This document shows, piece after piece, positions 43,824 to 54,863 of a stretch of DNA of 64,000 nt. A program made the translations under genes and the position numbers. This DNA comes from Mycolicibacterium diernhoferi (GTDB lineage: Bacteria > Actinomycetota > Actinomycetes > Mycobacteriales > Mycobacteriaceae), in contig NZ_CP080332.1 of NCBI RefSeq assembly GCF_019456655.1, positions 3,720,001 through 3,784,000 on the forward strand, read 5' to 3'. The notes beneath the pieces were generated by a model. It saw only the letters and a program-made list of their open reading frames with translations, was not told the origin of the DNA and made no database searches. The first letter of the stretch is position 1, and each line of letters opens with the position of its first letter.

Positions 43824-44180
43824 TCAGTTGAACGAGTCGCCGCAGGCGCAGGAGCCGGTGGCGTTCGGGTTGTCGATGGTGAAGCCCTGCTTCTCGATGG
43901 TGTCGACGAAGTCGATGGTGGCGCCCTGGATGTACGGCGCGCTCATCCGGTCGACGGTCAGCGCCACGCCACCGAAGTCGGTGGTCAGGTCGCCGTCGAG
44001 GGTGCGGTCGTCGAAGAACAGGTTGTAGCGCAGACCGGCGCAACCACCCGGCTGAACGGCGATGCGCAGTGCCAGATCGTCACGACCCTCTTGGTCGAGC
44101 AGTGCCTTGGCCTTGCTGGCGGCCGCCTCGGTCAGCACCGCACCATGGGTTTCGGTGGTGGTGTCGTCCTGAAGAGTCAT
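43824..44180 (-). CDS. A-type iron-sulfur cluster insertion protein (ErpA/IscA-like), Rv2204c-like
   Basis: Carrier that delivers Fe-S clusters to apoproteins. The 118-residue HesB-fold protein carries the three conserved Cys in PGGCAGLRYNLFFDD and SCACGDSF (C-x-C near the C-terminus). ATG 44180 is chosen because AGGAGA is upstream and the HesB domain needs no more. LipA, encoded further right, is one likely class of Fe-S client, but no direct link is shown. Confidence 0.9.
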   Translation of the reverse strand: MTLQDDTTTETHGAVLTEAAASKAKALLDQEGRDDLALRIAVQPGGCAGLRYNLFFDDRTLDGDLTTDFGGVALTVDRMSAPYIQGATIDFVDTIEKQGFTIDNPNATGSCACGDSFN

Positions 44181-44249
44181 TGCAGTCTCCTGAAGTACCG
44201 GTAGTGATTGGCGCAATCGCGATGTAGTCAACGGTACCTTGCCGGCGTG

Positions 44250-45320
44250 CTATTCCCGACCCGTGCGCGTGGATCGGTCGGGCCAGTTGGCGGCGGTCCG
44301 CCGGGCCAGCCCCTGTAACTGCGTCCGGGCTTCGTCCATCGCCCGCTGCACGGACCCGGCGAACTCGGTGATGGAGTGCGCGGCGGCGATACCGGCCGGG
44401 TCCAGCGCGGCCGGATCCAGGGTGACCTGCCCGGCCAGCACCAGCACCGGGGTTCCGCGTGCACGGGCCCCGGCGGCCAGCGCGCTGACCACCTTGCCGT
44501 GCAGCGATTGGTCGTCGAAACGGCCCTCACCGGTGATGATGAGGTCCGCGGCGGCCACGTCCGCGGCCAGGTCGGTGTGTTCGGCGATGACCGCGGCGCC
44601 CGGTTCCCGGCGCCCGCCGAGGGCCAGCAGGGCTGCTCCGATCCCGCCGGCCGCGCCGGCCCCCGGCTGGTCGGCGACGTCGCCACCGAGTTCGGCGGCC
44701 CAGCTCCGCAGCCGGGTCTCCAGTAGTTCGACGGTGGCCGGGTCGGCGCCCTTCTGCGGTCCGAACACCGCGGCGGCGCCCATCGGGCCCAACAGAGGGT
44801 GTTCGACATCACTGGCGGCGATCAGTTCGATGCCGGCCAGCCGGGCCCGGGCGGCGTCCACACCGCCGAGGGCCGTCACCAGGCCACGGCCCCCGTCGGT
44901 GCACGAGCTGCCGCCGAGCCCGACGACGATGCGCCGGGCGCCCGCGTCGATGGCGGCGGCGATGAGTTCCCCGACGCCCGCGCTGTGTGCGGCGACCGCG
45001 GTGCGCGGGTCGGGCGGCCCGCCGAGCTGCGTCAGCCCGCAGGCCTGCGCACACTCGATGTAGGCGGTCTGCCCGTGCAGGACCCAGTGCGCGGTCACCC
45101 GCTCCTGGAGCGGCCCGCTGACGACGGCCGTCTGCAAACCTCCGAGGCGGCTGGCCAGGACGTCGACGAATCCGGGGCCGCCGTCCGATTGCGGGGCCAG
45201 CGTCAGCCGATCGCCACCGCGGGCCGCCCGCCACCCCGCGGCGATCGCCTCCGCGGCCTGTACCGCAGTGAGGCTGTCTCCGTAACAATCCGGCGCGATC
45301 AGCACGCCCAGGCCCGTCAT
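44250..45320 (-). CDS. Glycerate kinase (GlxK family), Rv2205c-like
   Basis: ATP-dependent phosphorylation of D-glycerate. The 356-residue protein has the family opening [59 protein letters not shown] and [22 protein letters not shown]. The typical PDSFKGSL motif reads PDCYGDSL here, so phosphate-loop residues have changed. ATG 45320 is preferred over a start 21 nt upstream. Not clustered with other glycerate genes. Confidence 0.88.
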   Translation of the reverse strand: MTGLGVLIAPDCYGDSLTAVQAAEAIAAGWRAARGGDRLTLAPQSDGGPGFVDVLASRLGGLQTAVVSGPLQERVTAHWVLHGQTAYIECAQACGLTQLGGPPDPRTAVAAHSAGVGELIAAAIDAGARRIVVGLGGSSCTDGGRGLVTALGGVDAARARLAGIELIAASDVEHPLLGPMGAAAVFGPQKGADPATVELLETRLRSWAAELGGDVADQPGAGAAGGIGAALLALGGRREPGAAVIAEHTDLAADVAAADLIITGEGRFDDQSLHGKVVSALAAGARARGTPVLVLAGQVTLDPAALDPAGIAAAHSITEFAGSVQRAMDEARTQLQGLARRTAANWPDRSTRTGRE

Positions 45321-45379
45321 TCCAGCAGCGTAGAGCCTCACTTTCGGAGGTGCATGCCGGGCGGCCGGCGCCCGGGAAG

Positions 45380-45385
45380 TAATCT
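45380..45385 (+). promoter_or_regulatory. -10 box (TAATCT) of a leaderless promoter, DUF3043 gene
   Basis: TAATCT, a good TANNNT match, is followed by 7 nt and GTG 45393, with no ribosome site in between. Confidence 0.6.
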
Positions 45386-45392
45386 GGACGGC

Positions 45393-46061
45393 GTGAATCT
45401 GCTCGGCCGCAAGAAGGACAATCCGTCACCGGAGGACGACCGATCGACCCCTCAGGAGGCCACCGGGGACGACACCGTTCCGCGGGTGACCGCCCCGAAA
45501 GGCCGGCCGACCCCCAAGCGCAGTGAGAGCAGCCGCCGGCGCGGCCCGGTCGCGCCGGCGCCCATGACCACCGCCGAAGCCCGCAAGCGCCGCAAAGAGG
45601 TCGGTGGCCCCAAGCTCACCAAGGAAGAGAAGCGCGCGCAGAAGCTGACCCGGCGCGCCGATATGGCCGACCGTCGCGAACGGATGATGGCCGGCGAGGA
45701 CGCCTACCTGCTGCCCCGCGACAAGGGCCCGGTCCGCCGTTACGTCCGCGACCTGGTCGACGCCCGCCGCAATCTGCTCGGCCTGTTCATGCCGATCGCG
45801 CTCGGCCTAATCCTGATCACGCTGTCGGTGCCGTCGCCGGCGGTGCAGCAGCCGCTGTCGTTCGCGATGCCGGTGCTGCTGCTCGTGATGGCCATCGACG
45901 GTGTGCTGGTGGGCCGGTACGTGAACCGCAAGGTCGACGAGAAGTTCCCGGACAACACCGAGACCGGCTTCAAGCTGGGCTTCTACGCCGCCAGCCGCGC
46001 CTCGCAGCTGCGCCGGATGCGGGCGCCGCGGCCGATGGTCAATCGCGGCGACGACGTCTGA
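45393..46061 (+). CDS. DUF3043 membrane protein, Rv2206-like
   Basis: A 222-residue protein of unknown function: a very basic, disordered N-terminal half (about 1-110, rich in Lys/Arg/Glu/Pro), then [26 protein letters not shown], two TM helices ([16 protein letters not shown] and [21 protein letters not shown]) and a conserved tail [25 protein letters not shown]. These features define DUF3043. The start is GTG 45393, set by the leaderless -10 box. The cobU gene follows 8 nt later. Confidence 0.85.
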   Translation: MNLLGRKKDNPSPEDDRSTPQEATGDDTVPRVTAPKGRPTPKRSESSRRRGPVAPAPMTTAEARKRRKEVGGPKLTKEEKRAQKLTRRADMADRRERMMAGEDAYLLPRDKGPVRRYVRDLVDARRNLLGLFMPIALGLILITLSVPSPAVQQPLSFAMPVLLLVMAIDGVLVGRYVNRKVDEKFPDNTETGFKLGFYAASRASQLRRMRAPRPMVNRGDDV

Positions 46062-46069
46062 CTCGGTAC

Positions 46070-46633
46070 ATGCCCGGTCGCTCCGCTCGCCCTGGGGTGC
46101 GGGTATTGGTCCTCGGCGGGATCCGGTCGGGTAAATCGCACTGGGCCGAGACCGATATCGACGCCCCCGCCGTGCGGTACGTGGCCACCGGCCGCACCGA
46201 CTCCACCGACCCCGAGTGGTCCCGGCGTGTGCACGCCCATCGCAGCCGTCGCCCGGCACACTGGTCGACGGTCGAAACCGCCGATGTGGCAACCGAATTG
46301 CGCACCGACACCCGGACCGCGACGTTGGTCGACGATATCGGCGGCTGGCTGACCGCCATCATGGACCGCCGCGACGCCTGGACCGGCGGGTCGGTGGATG
46401 CAGATATCGACGAATTGTGCTCCGCTGTCGGAGGATTCGCTGGCGAGCTGAGCCTGGTGAGCCCCGAGGTGGGGTTGACGGTGGTCCCCGCGACCGCGGG
46501 TGGCCGGCGCTTCGCCGACGAGCTGGGCACGCTCAACCAGCGGCTCGCCGCACTGTGTGATCGGGTGGTGCTCGTGGTGGCCGGGCAGCCACTGGTGGTG
46601 AAGGGCCCCCGCGCACACGAGGAGCAGATATGA
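46070..46633 (+). CDS. cobU: CobU, adenosylcobinamide kinase / guanylyltransferase
   Basis: Makes adenosylcobinamide-GDP, the activated lower-loop precursor in cobalamin synthesis. In 187 residues: P-loop [29 protein letters not shown] (family guanylylated His region), [11 protein letters not shown] and [37 protein letters not shown] replaces the usual SNEVG and the WLT region is atypical, so it is a divergent member. A GTG at 46097 would start at the usual CobU N-terminus. I recall cobU elsewhere in M. tuberculosis, while here it heads cobTS. Confidence 0.85.
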   Translation: MPGRSARPGVRVLVLGGIRSGKSHWAETDIDAPAVRYVATGRTDSTDPEWSRRVHAHRSRRPAHWSTVETADVATELRTDTRTATLVDDIGGWLTAIMDRRDAWTGGSVDADIDELCSAVGGFAGELSLVSPEVGLTVVPATAGGRRFADELGTLNQRLAALCDRVVLVVAGQPLVVKGPRAHEEQI

Positions 46634-47685
46634 GCACGTTCCCCGCGGTGGTCCCGCCGGATCCCGAGGCCGAGCGTGCCGCCCGGGCCCGCCAGCGCAG
46701 CCTGACCAAGCCGCCCGGATCGCTGGGTCGGCTGGAAGACCTTTCGGCGTGGGTGGCCGCCTGCCAGGGCGCCTGTCCCCCAAAGCAATTCAGCCGTGCC
46801 CGCGTTGTGGTGTTCGCCGGTGACCACGGGGTGACCGCGGCGGGAGTCTCGGCGTTCCCGTCCGAGGTGACCGCGCAGATGGTGGCCAACTTCGACGCCG
46901 GTGGAGCCGCGATCAACGTGCTGGCCGAACTGGCCGGCGCCGGGGTCCGAGTCGTGGACATGGCCGTGGACACCGATCGGAGCGACGACGCGATCGGTGC
47001 GCACAAGATCCGCCGCGGCAGCGGCAACATCGCCGTCGAGGACGCGCTGACCGCCGAACAGGCCGCCGACGCCGTCGCGGCCGGGCGCACCATCGCCGAC
47101 GAAGAGGTGGACGCCGGCGCCGATCTGCTGATCGCCGGTGAGATGGGCATCGGGAACACCACCCCGGCAACGACGTTGATCGCGGCGCTGACCGGTTCGG
47201 AACCGGTGGCGGTGATCGGACGCGGCACCGGCATCGACGATGCGGGCTGGGCCCGCAAGGCGTCGGCGATCCGCGACGCGCTGTACCGGGCCCGCGGCGC
47301 GGTCGCCGATCCGCTTGCGCTGCTGCGGGTGTGCGGTGGCGCCGATCTGGCCGCGATGGCCGGCTTCCTGGCCCAGGCCGCGGTGCGGCGCACCCCGGTG
47401 CTGCTGGACGGCGTGGTGGTCACCGCGGCCGCCCTGGTCGCCGAACAACTCGCCCCGGGCGCATCCGCCTGGTGGCGGGCCGGGCACCGGTCCACCGAGC
47501 CGGCGCACACCCTGGCGCTGCAGCAGCTGGAACTGGAACCGATCCTGGATCTCAAGATGTGCCTCGGCGAGGGGAGCGGCGCCGCGGTGGCCCTGCCGGT
47601 GCTGCGCGCCGCGGTGGCCACCCTGGCTTCGATGGCCACCTTCACCGAAGCCGCAGTGGCGGGCGCACCCGACCCGGTCTCATGA
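46630..47685 (+). CDS. cobT: CobT, nicotinate-nucleotide:dimethylbenzimidazole phosphoribosyltransferase
   Basis: Activates the lower ligand base of cobalamin as alpha-ribazole phosphate. The 351-residue protein has [74 protein letters not shown] and GRGTGIDD, plus the catalytic-site Glu in [14 protein letters not shown]. It overlaps cobU and cobS by 4 nt on each side (ATGA), a tightly coupled trio. Confidence 0.95.
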   Translation: MSTFPAVVPPDPEAERAARARQRSLTKPPGSLGRLEDLSAWVAACQGACPPKQFSRARVVVFAGDHGVTAAGVSAFPSEVTAQMVANFDAGGAAINVLAELAGAGVRVVDMAVDTDRSDDAIGAHKIRRGSGNIAVEDALTAEQAADAVAAGRTIADEEVDAGADLLIAGEMGIGNTTPATTLIAALTGSEPVAVIGRGTGIDDAGWARKASAIRDALYRARGAVADPLALLRVCGGADLAAMAGFLAQAAVRRTPVLLDGVVVTAAALVAEQLAPGASAWWRAGHRSTEPAHTLALQQLELEPILDLKMCLGEGSGAAVALPVLRAAVATLASMATFTEAAVAGAPDPVS

Positions 47686-48404
47686 TCTCTTCGCTCGCTT
47701 CGGCCTTCGCGTTCAGTACCGTGCTGCCGATCCGGAGCGACCGGCCGTTCGGGCGCGGCGCGCTGACCGCGCTGCCGGTCGTCGGGGTGGTGCTCGGCAC
47801 CGTGGCCGCCGCCGTGGTGTGGGCCGGCACGGAGCTGTTCGGGCCCGGCGCGCTACCCGGTGTGCTGGCGGTCGCGGTGCTCCTGCTGCTCACCCGCGGC
47901 CTGCACATCGACGGGTTCTCCGACACGGTCGACGGGCTGGGCTGCTACGGGCCTCCAGAGCGGGCACTGACCGTGATGCGGGGCGGGACGGCGGGGCCGT
48001 TCGGGGTGGCCGCCTGCGTGCTGGTCATCCTGGTGCAGGGCCTGACCTTCGGCGCCGTCGAACCGGTGGCGGTCGTCGTCGCCGTGGCGGCCGGCCGGGT
48101 CGCGGTGCTGCTCACCTGCCGCCGTTCGGTGCCCGCCGCACCCGGCAGCACCCTGGGCGCACTGGTCGCGGGCACCCAGCCGCTTCCGGTGGTGGCCGCC
48201 TGGGCGCTGGTGCTGGCGGCAGCGGCGGCGTTCGCCACTCCGCGGCCGTGGCAGGGCCCGCTGGTGGTGGTGGTGGCGCTGGGCCTGAGCGCGGCGCTGG
48301 TGGCGCACTGTGTGCGCCGGTTCGGTGGCATCACCGGTGACGTGCTGGGCGCATCCGTCGAGGTCACGACGACGCTGACGGCACTGGGCCTGGCGATCCA
48401 TTAG
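47682..48404 (+). CDS. cobS: CobS, adenosylcobinamide-GDP ribazoletransferase
   Basis: Polytopic membrane enzyme that joins adenosylcobinamide-GDP to alpha-ribazole(-phosphate). In 240 residues: [31 protein letters not shown] (metal-binding Asp-rich motif), [10 protein letters not shown] and the C-terminal [23 protein letters not shown]. The ATG overlaps the cobT stop. The first codons contain a TCGCTCGCTTCGG palindrome-like sequence. Confidence 0.93.
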   Translation: MISSLASAFAFSTVLPIRSDRPFGRGALTALPVVGVVLGTVAAAVVWAGTELFGPGALPGVLAVAVLLLLTRGLHIDGFSDTVDGLGCYGPPERALTVMRGGTAGPFGVAACVLVILVQGLTFGAVEPVAVVVAVAAGRVAVLLTCRRSVPAAPGSTLGALVAGTQPLPVVAAWALVLAAAAAFATPRPWQGPLVVVVALGLSAALVAHCVRRFGGITGDVLGASVEVTTTLTALGLAIH

Positions 48405-48407
48405 CGT
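48402..48407 (+). promoter_or_regulatory. -10 box (TAGCGT) upstream of selO
   Basis: TAGCGT overlaps the cobS stop and lies 7 nt before GTG 48415. A GGAGG also precedes the GTG, so both read-through from cobS with an SD and an own leaderless promoter are possible. Confidence 0.45.
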
Positions 48408-48414
48408 CGGAGGG

Positions 48415-49812
48415 GTGAGTGCGCCGACCTTCACGCTGGACAACCGCTTCGCCACCGACCTGCCCGAGCTGACGATCAGCTGGCAGGCGCAGTCCCCGCC
48501 TGCCCCGACCCTGCTGTTGCTGAACGAGACGCTGGCCGATGAGCTGGGCCTGGATCCAGACTGGCTGCGCACCCCCGACGGCGTCGGGCTGCTCACTGGC
48601 ACGGCCCTGCCCGCGGCGGCCACGCCGGTGGCCCAGGTGTACGCGGGCCACCAGTTCGGCGGGTTGCAGCCACGCCTCGGCGACGGCCGGGCACTGCTGC
48701 TCGGCGAATTCGGCGACGGCCGGGACCTGCACCTCAAGGGGTCCGGCCGGACCCCGCTGGCCCGCGGCGGGGACGGGCTGGCCGCGGTCGGCCCGATGGT
48801 CCGCGAATATCTGATCAGTGAGGGCATGCACGCGTTGGGCATCCCTACCACCCGCTCGCTGTCGGTGGTGGCCACCGGCGCGACCGTGTACCGCGAAACT
48901 CCCCTGCCGGGCGCGGTGCTGGCCCGGGTGGCCGCCAGCCATCTGCGGGTCGGCTCCTTCCAGTACGCCGCGGGCACCGGGGACCTGGGGCTGCTGCGCC
49001 GGCTGGCCGACCATGCCATCAGCCGTCACCATCCCGGTGCCGCGGCGGCCGCCAACCCGTATCTGGCGTTGTTCGACGCGGTCATCACCGTGCAGGCTGA
49101 GCTGGTGGCCCGCTGGATGCTGGTCGGCTTCGTCCACGGCGTCATGAACACCGACAATGTGACCATCTCCGGCGAGACCATCGATTACGGGCCCTGCGCG
49201 TTCATGGACACCTTCGACCCGGCGACCGTGTTCAGCTCCATCGACGGGTGGGGCCGCTACGCCTACGGCAACCAGCCGTCGATCACCGGGTGGAATCTGG
49301 CGCGGCTCGCCGAGACGCTGCTGCCGCTGATCGACGACGACGTCGAGAAGGCCATCGAGATCGCCACCGAGACCCTCGGTGATTACGCCACCCGCTACCA
49401 GCAGGCCTGGCGCGCGGGGATGCACGTCAAGCTCGGCCTGCCCGCGGGCACCGACGACGGGCTGGTCGACGAGCTGCCCGCGCTGTTGGAAGAGCACAAG
49501 CTGGACTACACGTCGTTCTTCCGGGGGCTGGCGCGCGGCGACGTGGCGCTGGGCCTGATGAACTGGGTGCAGCGCTGGCGCGCGCACCGGCCCGACACCG
49601 AGGCGATGAACCGGGTCAACCCGGTCTACATCCCGCGCAACCACCTGGTCGAGGAGGCGCTGGCCGCCGCCACCGCCGGTGACCTTGATCCGGCGGCCCG
49701 CCTGCTGGACGTGCTCGGCGATCCGTTCACCGAGCGGCCGGGCCTGGAGCGCTACGCCGCCCCCGGGTCCGAGGACTTCGCCGCGAGCTACCGCACCTTC
49801 TGCGGCACCTAG
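48415..49812 (+). CDS. selO: SelO (YdiU) family pseudokinase AMPylase
   Basis: SelO proteins transfer AMP to Ser/Thr/Tyr of target proteins, linked to redox stress. The 465-residue protein contains [97 protein letters not shown] (kinase-like metal motif) and a C-terminal FCGT, with Cys where some homologues have selenocysteine. No in-frame TGA or SECIS is evident. The position after cobS replaces a membrane protein gene recalled there in M. tuberculosis (Rv2209). Confidence 0.92.
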   Translation: MSAPTFTLDNRFATDLPELTISWQAQSPPAPTLLLLNETLADELGLDPDWLRTPDGVGLLTGTALPAAATPVAQVYAGHQFGGLQPRLGDGRALLLGEFGDGRDLHLKGSGRTPLARGGDGLAAVGPMVREYLISEGMHALGIPTTRSLSVVATGATVYRETPLPGAVLARVAASHLRVGSFQYAAGTGDLGLLRRLADHAISRHHPGAAAAANPYLALFDAVITVQAELVARWMLVGFVHGVMNTDNVTISGETIDYGPCAFMDTFDPATVFSSIDGWGRYAYGNQPSITGWNLARLAETLLPLIDDDVEKAIEIATETLGDYATRYQQAWRAGMHVKLGLPAGTDDGLVDELPALLEEHKLDYTSFFRGLARGDVALGLMNWVQRWRAHRPDTEAMNRVNPVYIPRNHLVEEALAAATAGDLDPAARLLDVLGDPFTERPGLERYAAPGSEDFAASYRTFCGT

Positions 49813-49856
49813 CGGCATCCATCCCCCGGGTCGCTTCGCTCCTGCCCCTGGGTCGC

Positions 49857-50963
49857 TCAGTTGAGCTTGGACATCCAGCCGTGCGTATCGGCGAAGGTGC
49901 CGCGCTGGATGCCGGTCAGGGTGTCACGCAGGGCCATGGTGATCTCGCCCGGCTGGCCGTCGGCGATGGCGAACTCCCCGTCGCGGTGCTTGACGTTGGA
50001 GACCGGGGTGATGACGGCTGCGGTACCGCAGGCGAACACCTCGGTGATCTCGCCCGCGGTGGCCTTCTTCTGCCACTCGTCGACATCGATCTTGCGTTCC
50101 TCGATGGCGAAGCCGGCATCGGTTGCCAACTGCAGCAACGAATCCCGGGTGATGCCCGGGAGCAGCGAGCCGGACAGTTCGGGCGTGACCAGGCGCGCCG
50201 ACCCACCGCTGCCGAACACGAAGAACAGGTTCATCCCGCCCATCTCTTCGACGTAGCGGCGCTCGATCGCATCCAGCCACACCACCTGATCGCAGCCCTG
50301 CTCGGCGGCCTGGGCCTGCGCCAGCAGCGAGGCGGCATAGTTGCCGCCGAACTTGGCGGCGCCGGTGCCGCCCGGCGAGGCCCGCACGTACTCGTGCGAC
50401 AGCCAGACGCTGACCGGCTTGATCCCGCCCTTGAAGTACGCCCCGGCGGGTGAACCGATGACCAGGTAGCGGTATTCGTCGGCGGGACGCACGCCGAGGC
50501 CGGGCTCGGTGGCGATGATGAACGGACGCAGGTACAGCGATTCCTCACCGCCGGCGGCGGGCACCCAGGCCTCGTCGACCGCGATCAGCCGGCGCAACGA
50601 TTCCAGGAACACGTCGGTGGGCAGCTCGGGGATGGCGAGCCGGTGCGCCGAGGACTGCAGCCGGGCGGCGTTGGCCTCCGGCCGGAACGACACGATGGAA
50701 CCGTCGGCCCACCGGTAGGCCTTCAGGCCCTCGAAGATCTCCTGGCCGTAGTGCAGCACGACGGCCGAGGGGTCCAGCTCGATCGGGCCGTACGGCACCA
50801 CCTGCGCGTCGTGCCAGCCGTCGGCCCTGGTGTAGGAGACCGACACCATGTGGTCGGTGTGATAGCGACCGAATCCCGGGTCGGCGAGGATGCCTGCTCG
50901 TACTTCATCACTTGCCGGGTTGGTGTTGCGGGCAAGTGTGAACTCGAGGGGGCGGTCAGTCAT
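49857..50963 (-). CDS. ilvE: IlvE, branched-chain amino acid aminotransferase
   Basis: PLP-dependent transaminase for Leu, Ile and Val. The 368-residue fold-type IV protein has [37 protein letters not shown], the PLP lysine in [42 protein letters not shown] and [11 protein letters not shown]. Start ATG 50963 has TACAAT 6 nt upstream (leaderless), so it can be expressed apart from gcvT, whose stop is 22 nt before. Confidence 0.95.
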   Translation of the reverse strand: MTDRPLEFTLARNTNPASDEVRAGILADPGFGRYHTDHMVSVSYTRADGWHDAQVVPYGPIELDPSAVVLHYGQEIFEGLKAYRWADGSIVSFRPEANAARLQSSAHRLAIPELPTDVFLESLRRLIAVDEAWVPAAGGEESLYLRPFIIATEPGLGVRPADEYRYLVIGSPAGAYFKGGIKPVSVWLSHEYVRASPGGTGAAKFGGNYAASLLAQAQAAEQGCDQVVWLDAIERRYVEEMGGMNLFFVFGSGGSARLVTPELSGSLLPGITRDSLLQLATDAGFAIEERKIDVDEWQKKATAGEITEVFACGTAAVITPVSNVKHRDGEFAIADGQPGEITMALRDTLTGIQRGTFADTHGWMSKLN

Positions 50964-50969
50964 GGACCG

Positions 50970-50975
50970 ATTGTA
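50970..50975 (-). promoter_or_regulatory. -10 box (TACAAT) of a leaderless promoter, ilvE
   Basis: The minus strand reads TACAAT, 6 nt, then ATG 50963. It is one of the closest TANNNT matches in the window and lies in the 22-bp gcvT-ilvE gap. Confidence 0.6.
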
Positions 50976-50985
50976 TCGCCCGAGG

Positions 50986-52089
50986 CTAGCGAGTTTTTAC
51001 CGCCACGAACGGTGGGGTGACCACCTCGCATTCCAGTGCCCGGCCCCGTACGTCGACGGTGACCGTCTGCCCGTCGGCGATGCCGGCCGCGCTGTCGATC
51101 AGCGCCAGCGCGATACCGACTTTGAGTGTCGGAGAAAAGGTTCCCGACGTGGTGACACCGATCGGGGTCCCGCCGTCGCCATCCAGGACGGTCAGGTCGG
51201 CGCGCAGCACTCCCCTGCCCAGCGCCCTGAGTCCACGCAGCACCCGCTTGGGCCCGGCCCGCTTCTCGGCGAGCAGCGCCTCCCGGCCCCAGAACTGCTC
51301 CTTCTTCCACCCGACGGCCCAGCCGGTGCGGGCCTGCAGCGGAGAGATGTCGAGGGAGAGTTCGTGCCCGTGCAGCGGGTAGCCCATCTCGGTGCGCAGG
51401 GTGTCCCGGGCGCCGAGGCCGGCCGGCTCCCCGCCGGCGGCGCGGACGGCCTCGACCAGCGCGTCGAACACCACCCCGGCCCGGTCCCATTCCGGCAGCA
51501 GCTCGAACCCGTGTTCACCGGTGTAGCCGGTGCGGCACACCCGGGTGAACACGCCCTCGAATTCGGCGTCCGCGTAGCCCATGTAGTCCATCGATGTGGG
51601 CAGGCCCAGTCCAGCGACGATCTCGGCGGCCTTCGGGCCCTGGACCGCGAGCACCGCGTAGGAGCGGTGTTCGTCGGTGATGGTCAGCCCGGCCGGGGCG
51701 TGGCGCTGCAGTTCGGCGACCACCGCCGCGGTGTTGGCCGCATTGGGCACCAGGAAGATCTCGTCATGGGCGACGTAGTAGGCGATCAGGTCGTCGATCA
51801 CGCCCCCGGACTCGTTGCAGCACAACGTGTACTGCGCCTTGCCCGGCCCGATCCGGTTGAGGTCGTTGGTGAGTGTGGCGTTGATGTAGGCGGCCGCGCC
51901 CGGGCCACGCACCAGCGCCTTGCCCAGGTGGCTGACGTCGAAGAGGCCCACGGAGTTGCGCGTCGCGTTGTGCTCGGCGACGGTGCCCGCATACGACACC
52001 GGCATCAGCCACCCGCCGAACTCGGCGAAACTCGCGCCCAGCGCGCGGTGGCGGTCTTCCAGCGGTCCGTGCAGCAGGTTGTCACTCAC
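50986..52089 (-). CDS. gcvT: GcvT, aminomethyltransferase (glycine cleavage T protein)
   Basis: Transfers the methylene group from aminomethyl-lipoyl GcvH to tetrahydrofolate, releasing ammonia. The 367-residue protein has [74 protein letters not shown] and [25 protein letters not shown] start with TAGGGT 6 nt upstream. H and P proteins are not in this window. LipB/LipA at the right edge supply the lipoyl group its partner needs. Confidence 0.95.
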   Translation of the reverse strand: MSDNLLHGPLEDRHRALGASFAEFGGWLMPVSYAGTVAEHNATRNSVGLFDVSHLGKALVRGPGAAAYINATLTNDLNRIGPGKAQYTLCCNESGGVIDDLIAYYVAHDEIFLVPNAANTAAVVAELQRHAPAGLTITDEHRSYAVLAVQGPKAAEIVAGLGLPTSMDYMGYADAEFEGVFTRVCRTGYTGEHGFELLPEWDRAGVVFDALVEAVRAAGGEPAGLGARDTLRTEMGYPLHGHELSLDISPLQARTGWAVGWKKEQFWGREALLAEKRAGPKRVLRGLRALGRGVLRADLTVLDGDGGTPIGVTTSGTFSPTLKVGIALALIDSAAGIADGQTVTVDVRGRALECEVVTPPFVAVKTR

Positions 52090-52095
52090 GAACCC

Positions 52096-52101
52096 ACCCT
52101 A
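52096..52101 (-). promoter_or_regulatory. -10 box (TAGGGT) of a leaderless promoter, gcvT
   Basis: The minus strand shows TAGGGT, 6 nt, then GTG 52089. The divergent cyclase gene has CACACT at 52132-52137, 6 nt before its GTG, so two start sites sit within 55 bp. Confidence 0.55.
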
Positions 52102-52143
52102 ATCCGCACCCGATGCGCGGGGTCCGACTGCCACACTTGGCGG

Positions 52144-53220
52144 GTGGCCGATCTCGACGCACTGCAGGCGGCCGGTATCGCCGACGCGCACCGGCGGGCG
52201 CCGCTGATCGAATACCTCGAGGGGCTCGGATTCACCGCCGAGGAGATGGTGGAGGCCGAGCGCCGGGGACGGTTGTTCGGGCTGGCCGGCGACGTGTTGC
52301 AGTGGTCGGGCCCGCCGGCGTACAGCCTGCGATCGGCGGCCGAGACGCTGGGCCTGCCGGTCGAGGACGTGGCCCGGGCCTGGGCGGCGCTGGGTCTGAC
52401 GGTGGACGGCCTCGATGAGCCGGCGCTGAGCCAGGCCGATGTCCACGGGCTGGGCACCTGGGCCGATATCCGGGGGATCCTCGGCGACGAGGCGGCCACC
52501 GGGTTGCTGCGGGTGATGGGGGCCAGCATGGCGCGGCTGTCGGAGGCCATCTCGTCGACCATCCGGGCCGGGTCGCCGGACATTCAGATCGAGCAGTCCC
52601 ACGATGAGCTGCGCACCGCCCGGGCGTACCGGGCCGCGGCCGCCTTCGTCCCGCGACTGGGCGAGATGATCGACGCGGTGCACCGCCACCACCTGATGAC
52701 CACCCGCCGGTACTTCGAGCACGTGGTGCGCGACGGGTCGGCGAATGTGGTCTGCGGGGTCGGGTTCGCCGACCTGTCCGGGTTCACCGCACTCACCCAG
52801 ACGCTGACCACCGTCGAGTTGTCCGAGTTGCTCAACGAGTTCGGCGCGGCGACCGCCGATGTCGTGCACGCCGCCGGTGGCCGGCTGGTCAAGTTCATCG
52901 GTGACGAGGTCATGTGGGTGGCCTCGGACCCCGGGCAGCTGCTGCGGGTGGCCGTCGGCATCGTCGGGCACCCGCGGGCGGCGGAGGCGGGGCTGCAGAT
53001 CAGGGCGGGTCTGGACCACGGCACGGTGCTGGCGATCAGCGGGGACTACTTCGGCAACCCGGTCAACCGGGCGGCCCGGCTGGTCTCGGCGGCCGCACCC
53101 GGCCAGATTCTGGTTTCCGAGACGGTGCACGCCCTGCTACCGGAGCAGCCGACCGGCCCTCCGCAGGCCCTGAGCCTGAAGGGGTTCAGCGAGCCGGTCA
53201 CCGCGTATCCGCTGACCTGA
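52144..53220 (+). CDS. Class III adenylate cyclase, Rv2212-like
   Basis: Soluble cyclase producing cAMP. The 358 residues comprise an N-terminal autoregulatory domain (about 1-190, helical, [26 protein letters not shown]) and a C-terminal class III catalytic domain with metal Asp in [13 protein letters not shown], substrate Lys and second Asp in [15 protein letters not shown], and transition-state Asn/Arg in [14 protein letters not shown]. The homologue Rv2212 responds to pH and fatty acids through this N-terminal domain. Start GTG 52144. Confidence 0.9.
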   Translation: MADLDALQAAGIADAHRRAPLIEYLEGLGFTAEEMVEAERRGRLFGLAGDVLQWSGPPAYSLRSAAETLGLPVEDVARAWAALGLTVDGLDEPALSQADVHGLGTWADIRGILGDEAATGLLRVMGASMARLSEAISSTIRAGSPDIQIEQSHDELRTARAYRAAAAFVPRLGEMIDAVHRHHLMTTRRYFEHVVRDGSANVVCGVGFADLSGFTALTQTLTTVELSELLNEFGAATADVVHAAGGRLVKFIGDEVMWVASDPGQLLRVAVGIVGHPRAAEAGLQIRAGLDHGTVLAISGDYFGNPVNRAARLVSAAAPGQILVSETVHALLPEQPTGPPQALSLKGFSEPVTAYPLT

Positions 53221-53221
53221 T

Positions 53222-53227
53222 TAGGGT
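53222..53227 (+). promoter_or_regulatory. -10 box (TAGGGT) of a leaderless promoter, pepB
   Basis: TAGGGT, immediately after the cyclase stop, lies 7 nt before GTG 53235. The competing in-frame GTG at 53226 overlaps the box itself, which argues for 53235 as the real start. Confidence 0.55.
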
Positions 53228-53234
53228 GAACGGG

Positions 53235-54746
53235 GTGAGCAGCGCAACTGGTTATCAGGCCCCCACCGTCACCGTCAGCTCGTCCCTGCCCGCCAGGGGC
53301 CTTTCCGAGGCCGTCCTGGTCGTCGGCGTCGTCACCGGTGACGACGGTCCGGTGGTGGCCCTGGCGCAGACCCACGTGTCCGCCGCGGCGACCGCGGCGA
53401 TCGAGTCCGGGCTCAAGGCGCTGGGGGGCACCGGCGGCGAGGGCCAGCTGCACCGACTGGTGATCGCGGAGCTTCCGGTGGCCAGCGTGCTGACCGTGGG
53501 CCTGGGTGAGCCGCGGGACTGGCCCGCCGACACCATCCGCCGGGCCGCCGGCGCGGCGGCCCGCTCGCTGGACAAGGTCTCCACCGTGGTGGCCGCGCTG
53601 GCCGCGGTGGACCTGGAGGCCACGGTCGAGGGTCTGATCCTGGGCGCCTACCGGTTCACCGAGTTCCGCAGCGACAAGACCGCACCCAAGGACAAGGGCC
53701 TGGGCAAGATCATCGCGCTGGCGGCCGATGCCAAGGCGGCGACCAAGGCCACCGCGCAGCGTGCCGTGGACATCGCCTCGTCGGTGGCCACCGCCCGCGA
53801 TTTCGTGAACACCCCGCCCAGCCATCTCTACCCTGCCGAATTCGCCAAGCAGGCAAAGGCTTTGGGCGAGTCGGTCGGCCTGCAGGTCGAGGTGCTCGAC
53901 GACAAGGCGCTGGCAAAGGCCGGCTACGGCGGCATCGTCGGGGTGGGCAAGGGCTCGTCCCGGCTGCCCCGACTGGTGCGGCTGACCCATAAAGGCAAGG
54001 GCCGCAACCCCAAGCGGGTCGCACTGGTCGGCAAGGGCATCACCTTCGACACCGGCGGCATCTCCATCAAGCCGGCCGCCAACATGCACCACATGACCTC
54101 CGACATGGGAGGCGCGGCCGCCGTCATCGCCACCGTGGTGCTGGCCGCCAAGCAGAACCTGCCCATCGACGTCATCGCGACCGTGCCGATGGCCGAGAAC
54201 ATGCCCTCGGCCACCGCGCAGCGTCCCGGCGATGTGCTCACCCAGTACGGCGGCATCACCGTCGAGGTGCTCAACACCGACGCCGAGGGCCGGCTGGTCC
54301 TGGCCGACGCCATCGTGCGGGCCTGTGAGGACAACCCGGACTACCTCATCGAGACGTCCACCCTGACCGGTGCGCAGACGGTCGCACTCGGGGCCCGCAC
54401 CCCAGGCGTGATGGGCAGCGACGAGTTCCGGGACCGGGTCGCCAAGCTCTCGCAGGAGGTGGGCGAGAACGGTTGGGCCATGCCGCTGCCCGAGGAACTC
54501 AAGGACGACCTCAAATCGACCGTTGCCGATCTGGCCAACGTCAGTGCCTCGCGCTACGCCGGCATGCTGGTGGCCGGGGTCTATCTGCGCGAGTTCGTCG
54601 CCGAGGACGTGCAGTGGGCGCACATCGACATCGCCGCACCGGCCTACAACACCGGTGGCCCGTGGGGCTACACGCCCAAGGGCGGCACCGGGGTTCCGAC
54701 GCGGACCATGTTCGCGGTCCTGGAGGACATCGCCCGCCAGGGCTGA
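53235..54746 (+). CDS. pepB: PepB, leucyl aminopeptidase (M17)
   Basis: Di-metal cytosolic aminopeptidase. The 503-residue M17 protein carries [36 protein letters not shown] (metal-binding Lys and Asp), [17 protein letters not shown] and the signature [15 protein letters not shown]-terminal macro-like domain about 1-170. Start GTG 53235 is supported by the leaderless -10. It is followed by an inserted secretion-like cassette, whereas M. tuberculosis has ephD next. Confidence 0.94.
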   Translation: MSSATGYQAPTVTVSSSLPARGLSEAVLVVGVVTGDDGPVVALAQTHVSAAATAAIESGLKALGGTGGEGQLHRLVIAELPVASVLTVGLGEPRDWPADTIRRAAGAAARSLDKVSTVVAALAAVDLEATVEGLILGAYRFTEFRSDKTAPKDKGLGKIIALAADAKAATKATAQRAVDIASSVATARDFVNTPPSHLYPAEFAKQAKALGESVGLQVEVLDDKALAKAGYGGIVGVGKGSSRLPRLVRLTHKGKGRNPKRVALVGKGITFDTGGISIKPAANMHHMTSDMGGAAAVIATVVLAAKQNLPIDVIATVPMAENMPSATAQRPGDVLTQYGGITVEVLNTDAEGRLVLADAIVRACEDNPDYLIETSTLTGAQTVALGARTPGVMGSDEFRDRVAKLSQEVGENGWAMPLPEELKDDLKSTVADLANVSASRYAGMLVAGVYLREFVAEDVQWAHIDIAAPAYNTGGPWGYTPKGGTGVPTRTMFAVLEDIARQG

Positions 54747-54814
54747 TTCAGCCGCGCCGAGCGCGGGTGATCTCCCCGCAAAAATTGGTGTCTCACGTGA
54801 CCCCCGGCCGGCAT

Positions 54815-54820
54815 TAGGCT
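54815..54820 (+). promoter_or_regulatory. -10 box (TAGGCT) for the type VII secretion-like cassette
   Basis: TAGGCT in the 117-bp gap after pepB would start transcription near 54827, giving a leader of about 37 nt before GTG 54864. No convincing -35 is seen. Confidence 0.4.
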
Positions 54821-54863
54821 GTTTGCTGACGCAATGAGCCGACCGGGGGGGACGGAGACTGTC

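Noticed and set aside
45342..46069. Cobalamin riboswitch upstream of cobUTS
   Set aside because: The gap before the DUF3043 gene is about 50 bp and the gap before cobU is 8 bp, too short for a riboswitch, and no B12-box-like sequence was seen.
54834..54863. ATG 54834 as start of the EspC-like gene
   Set aside because: No ribosome site precedes it, while GTG 54864 has GGAG at ideal spacing and matches the family N-terminus.
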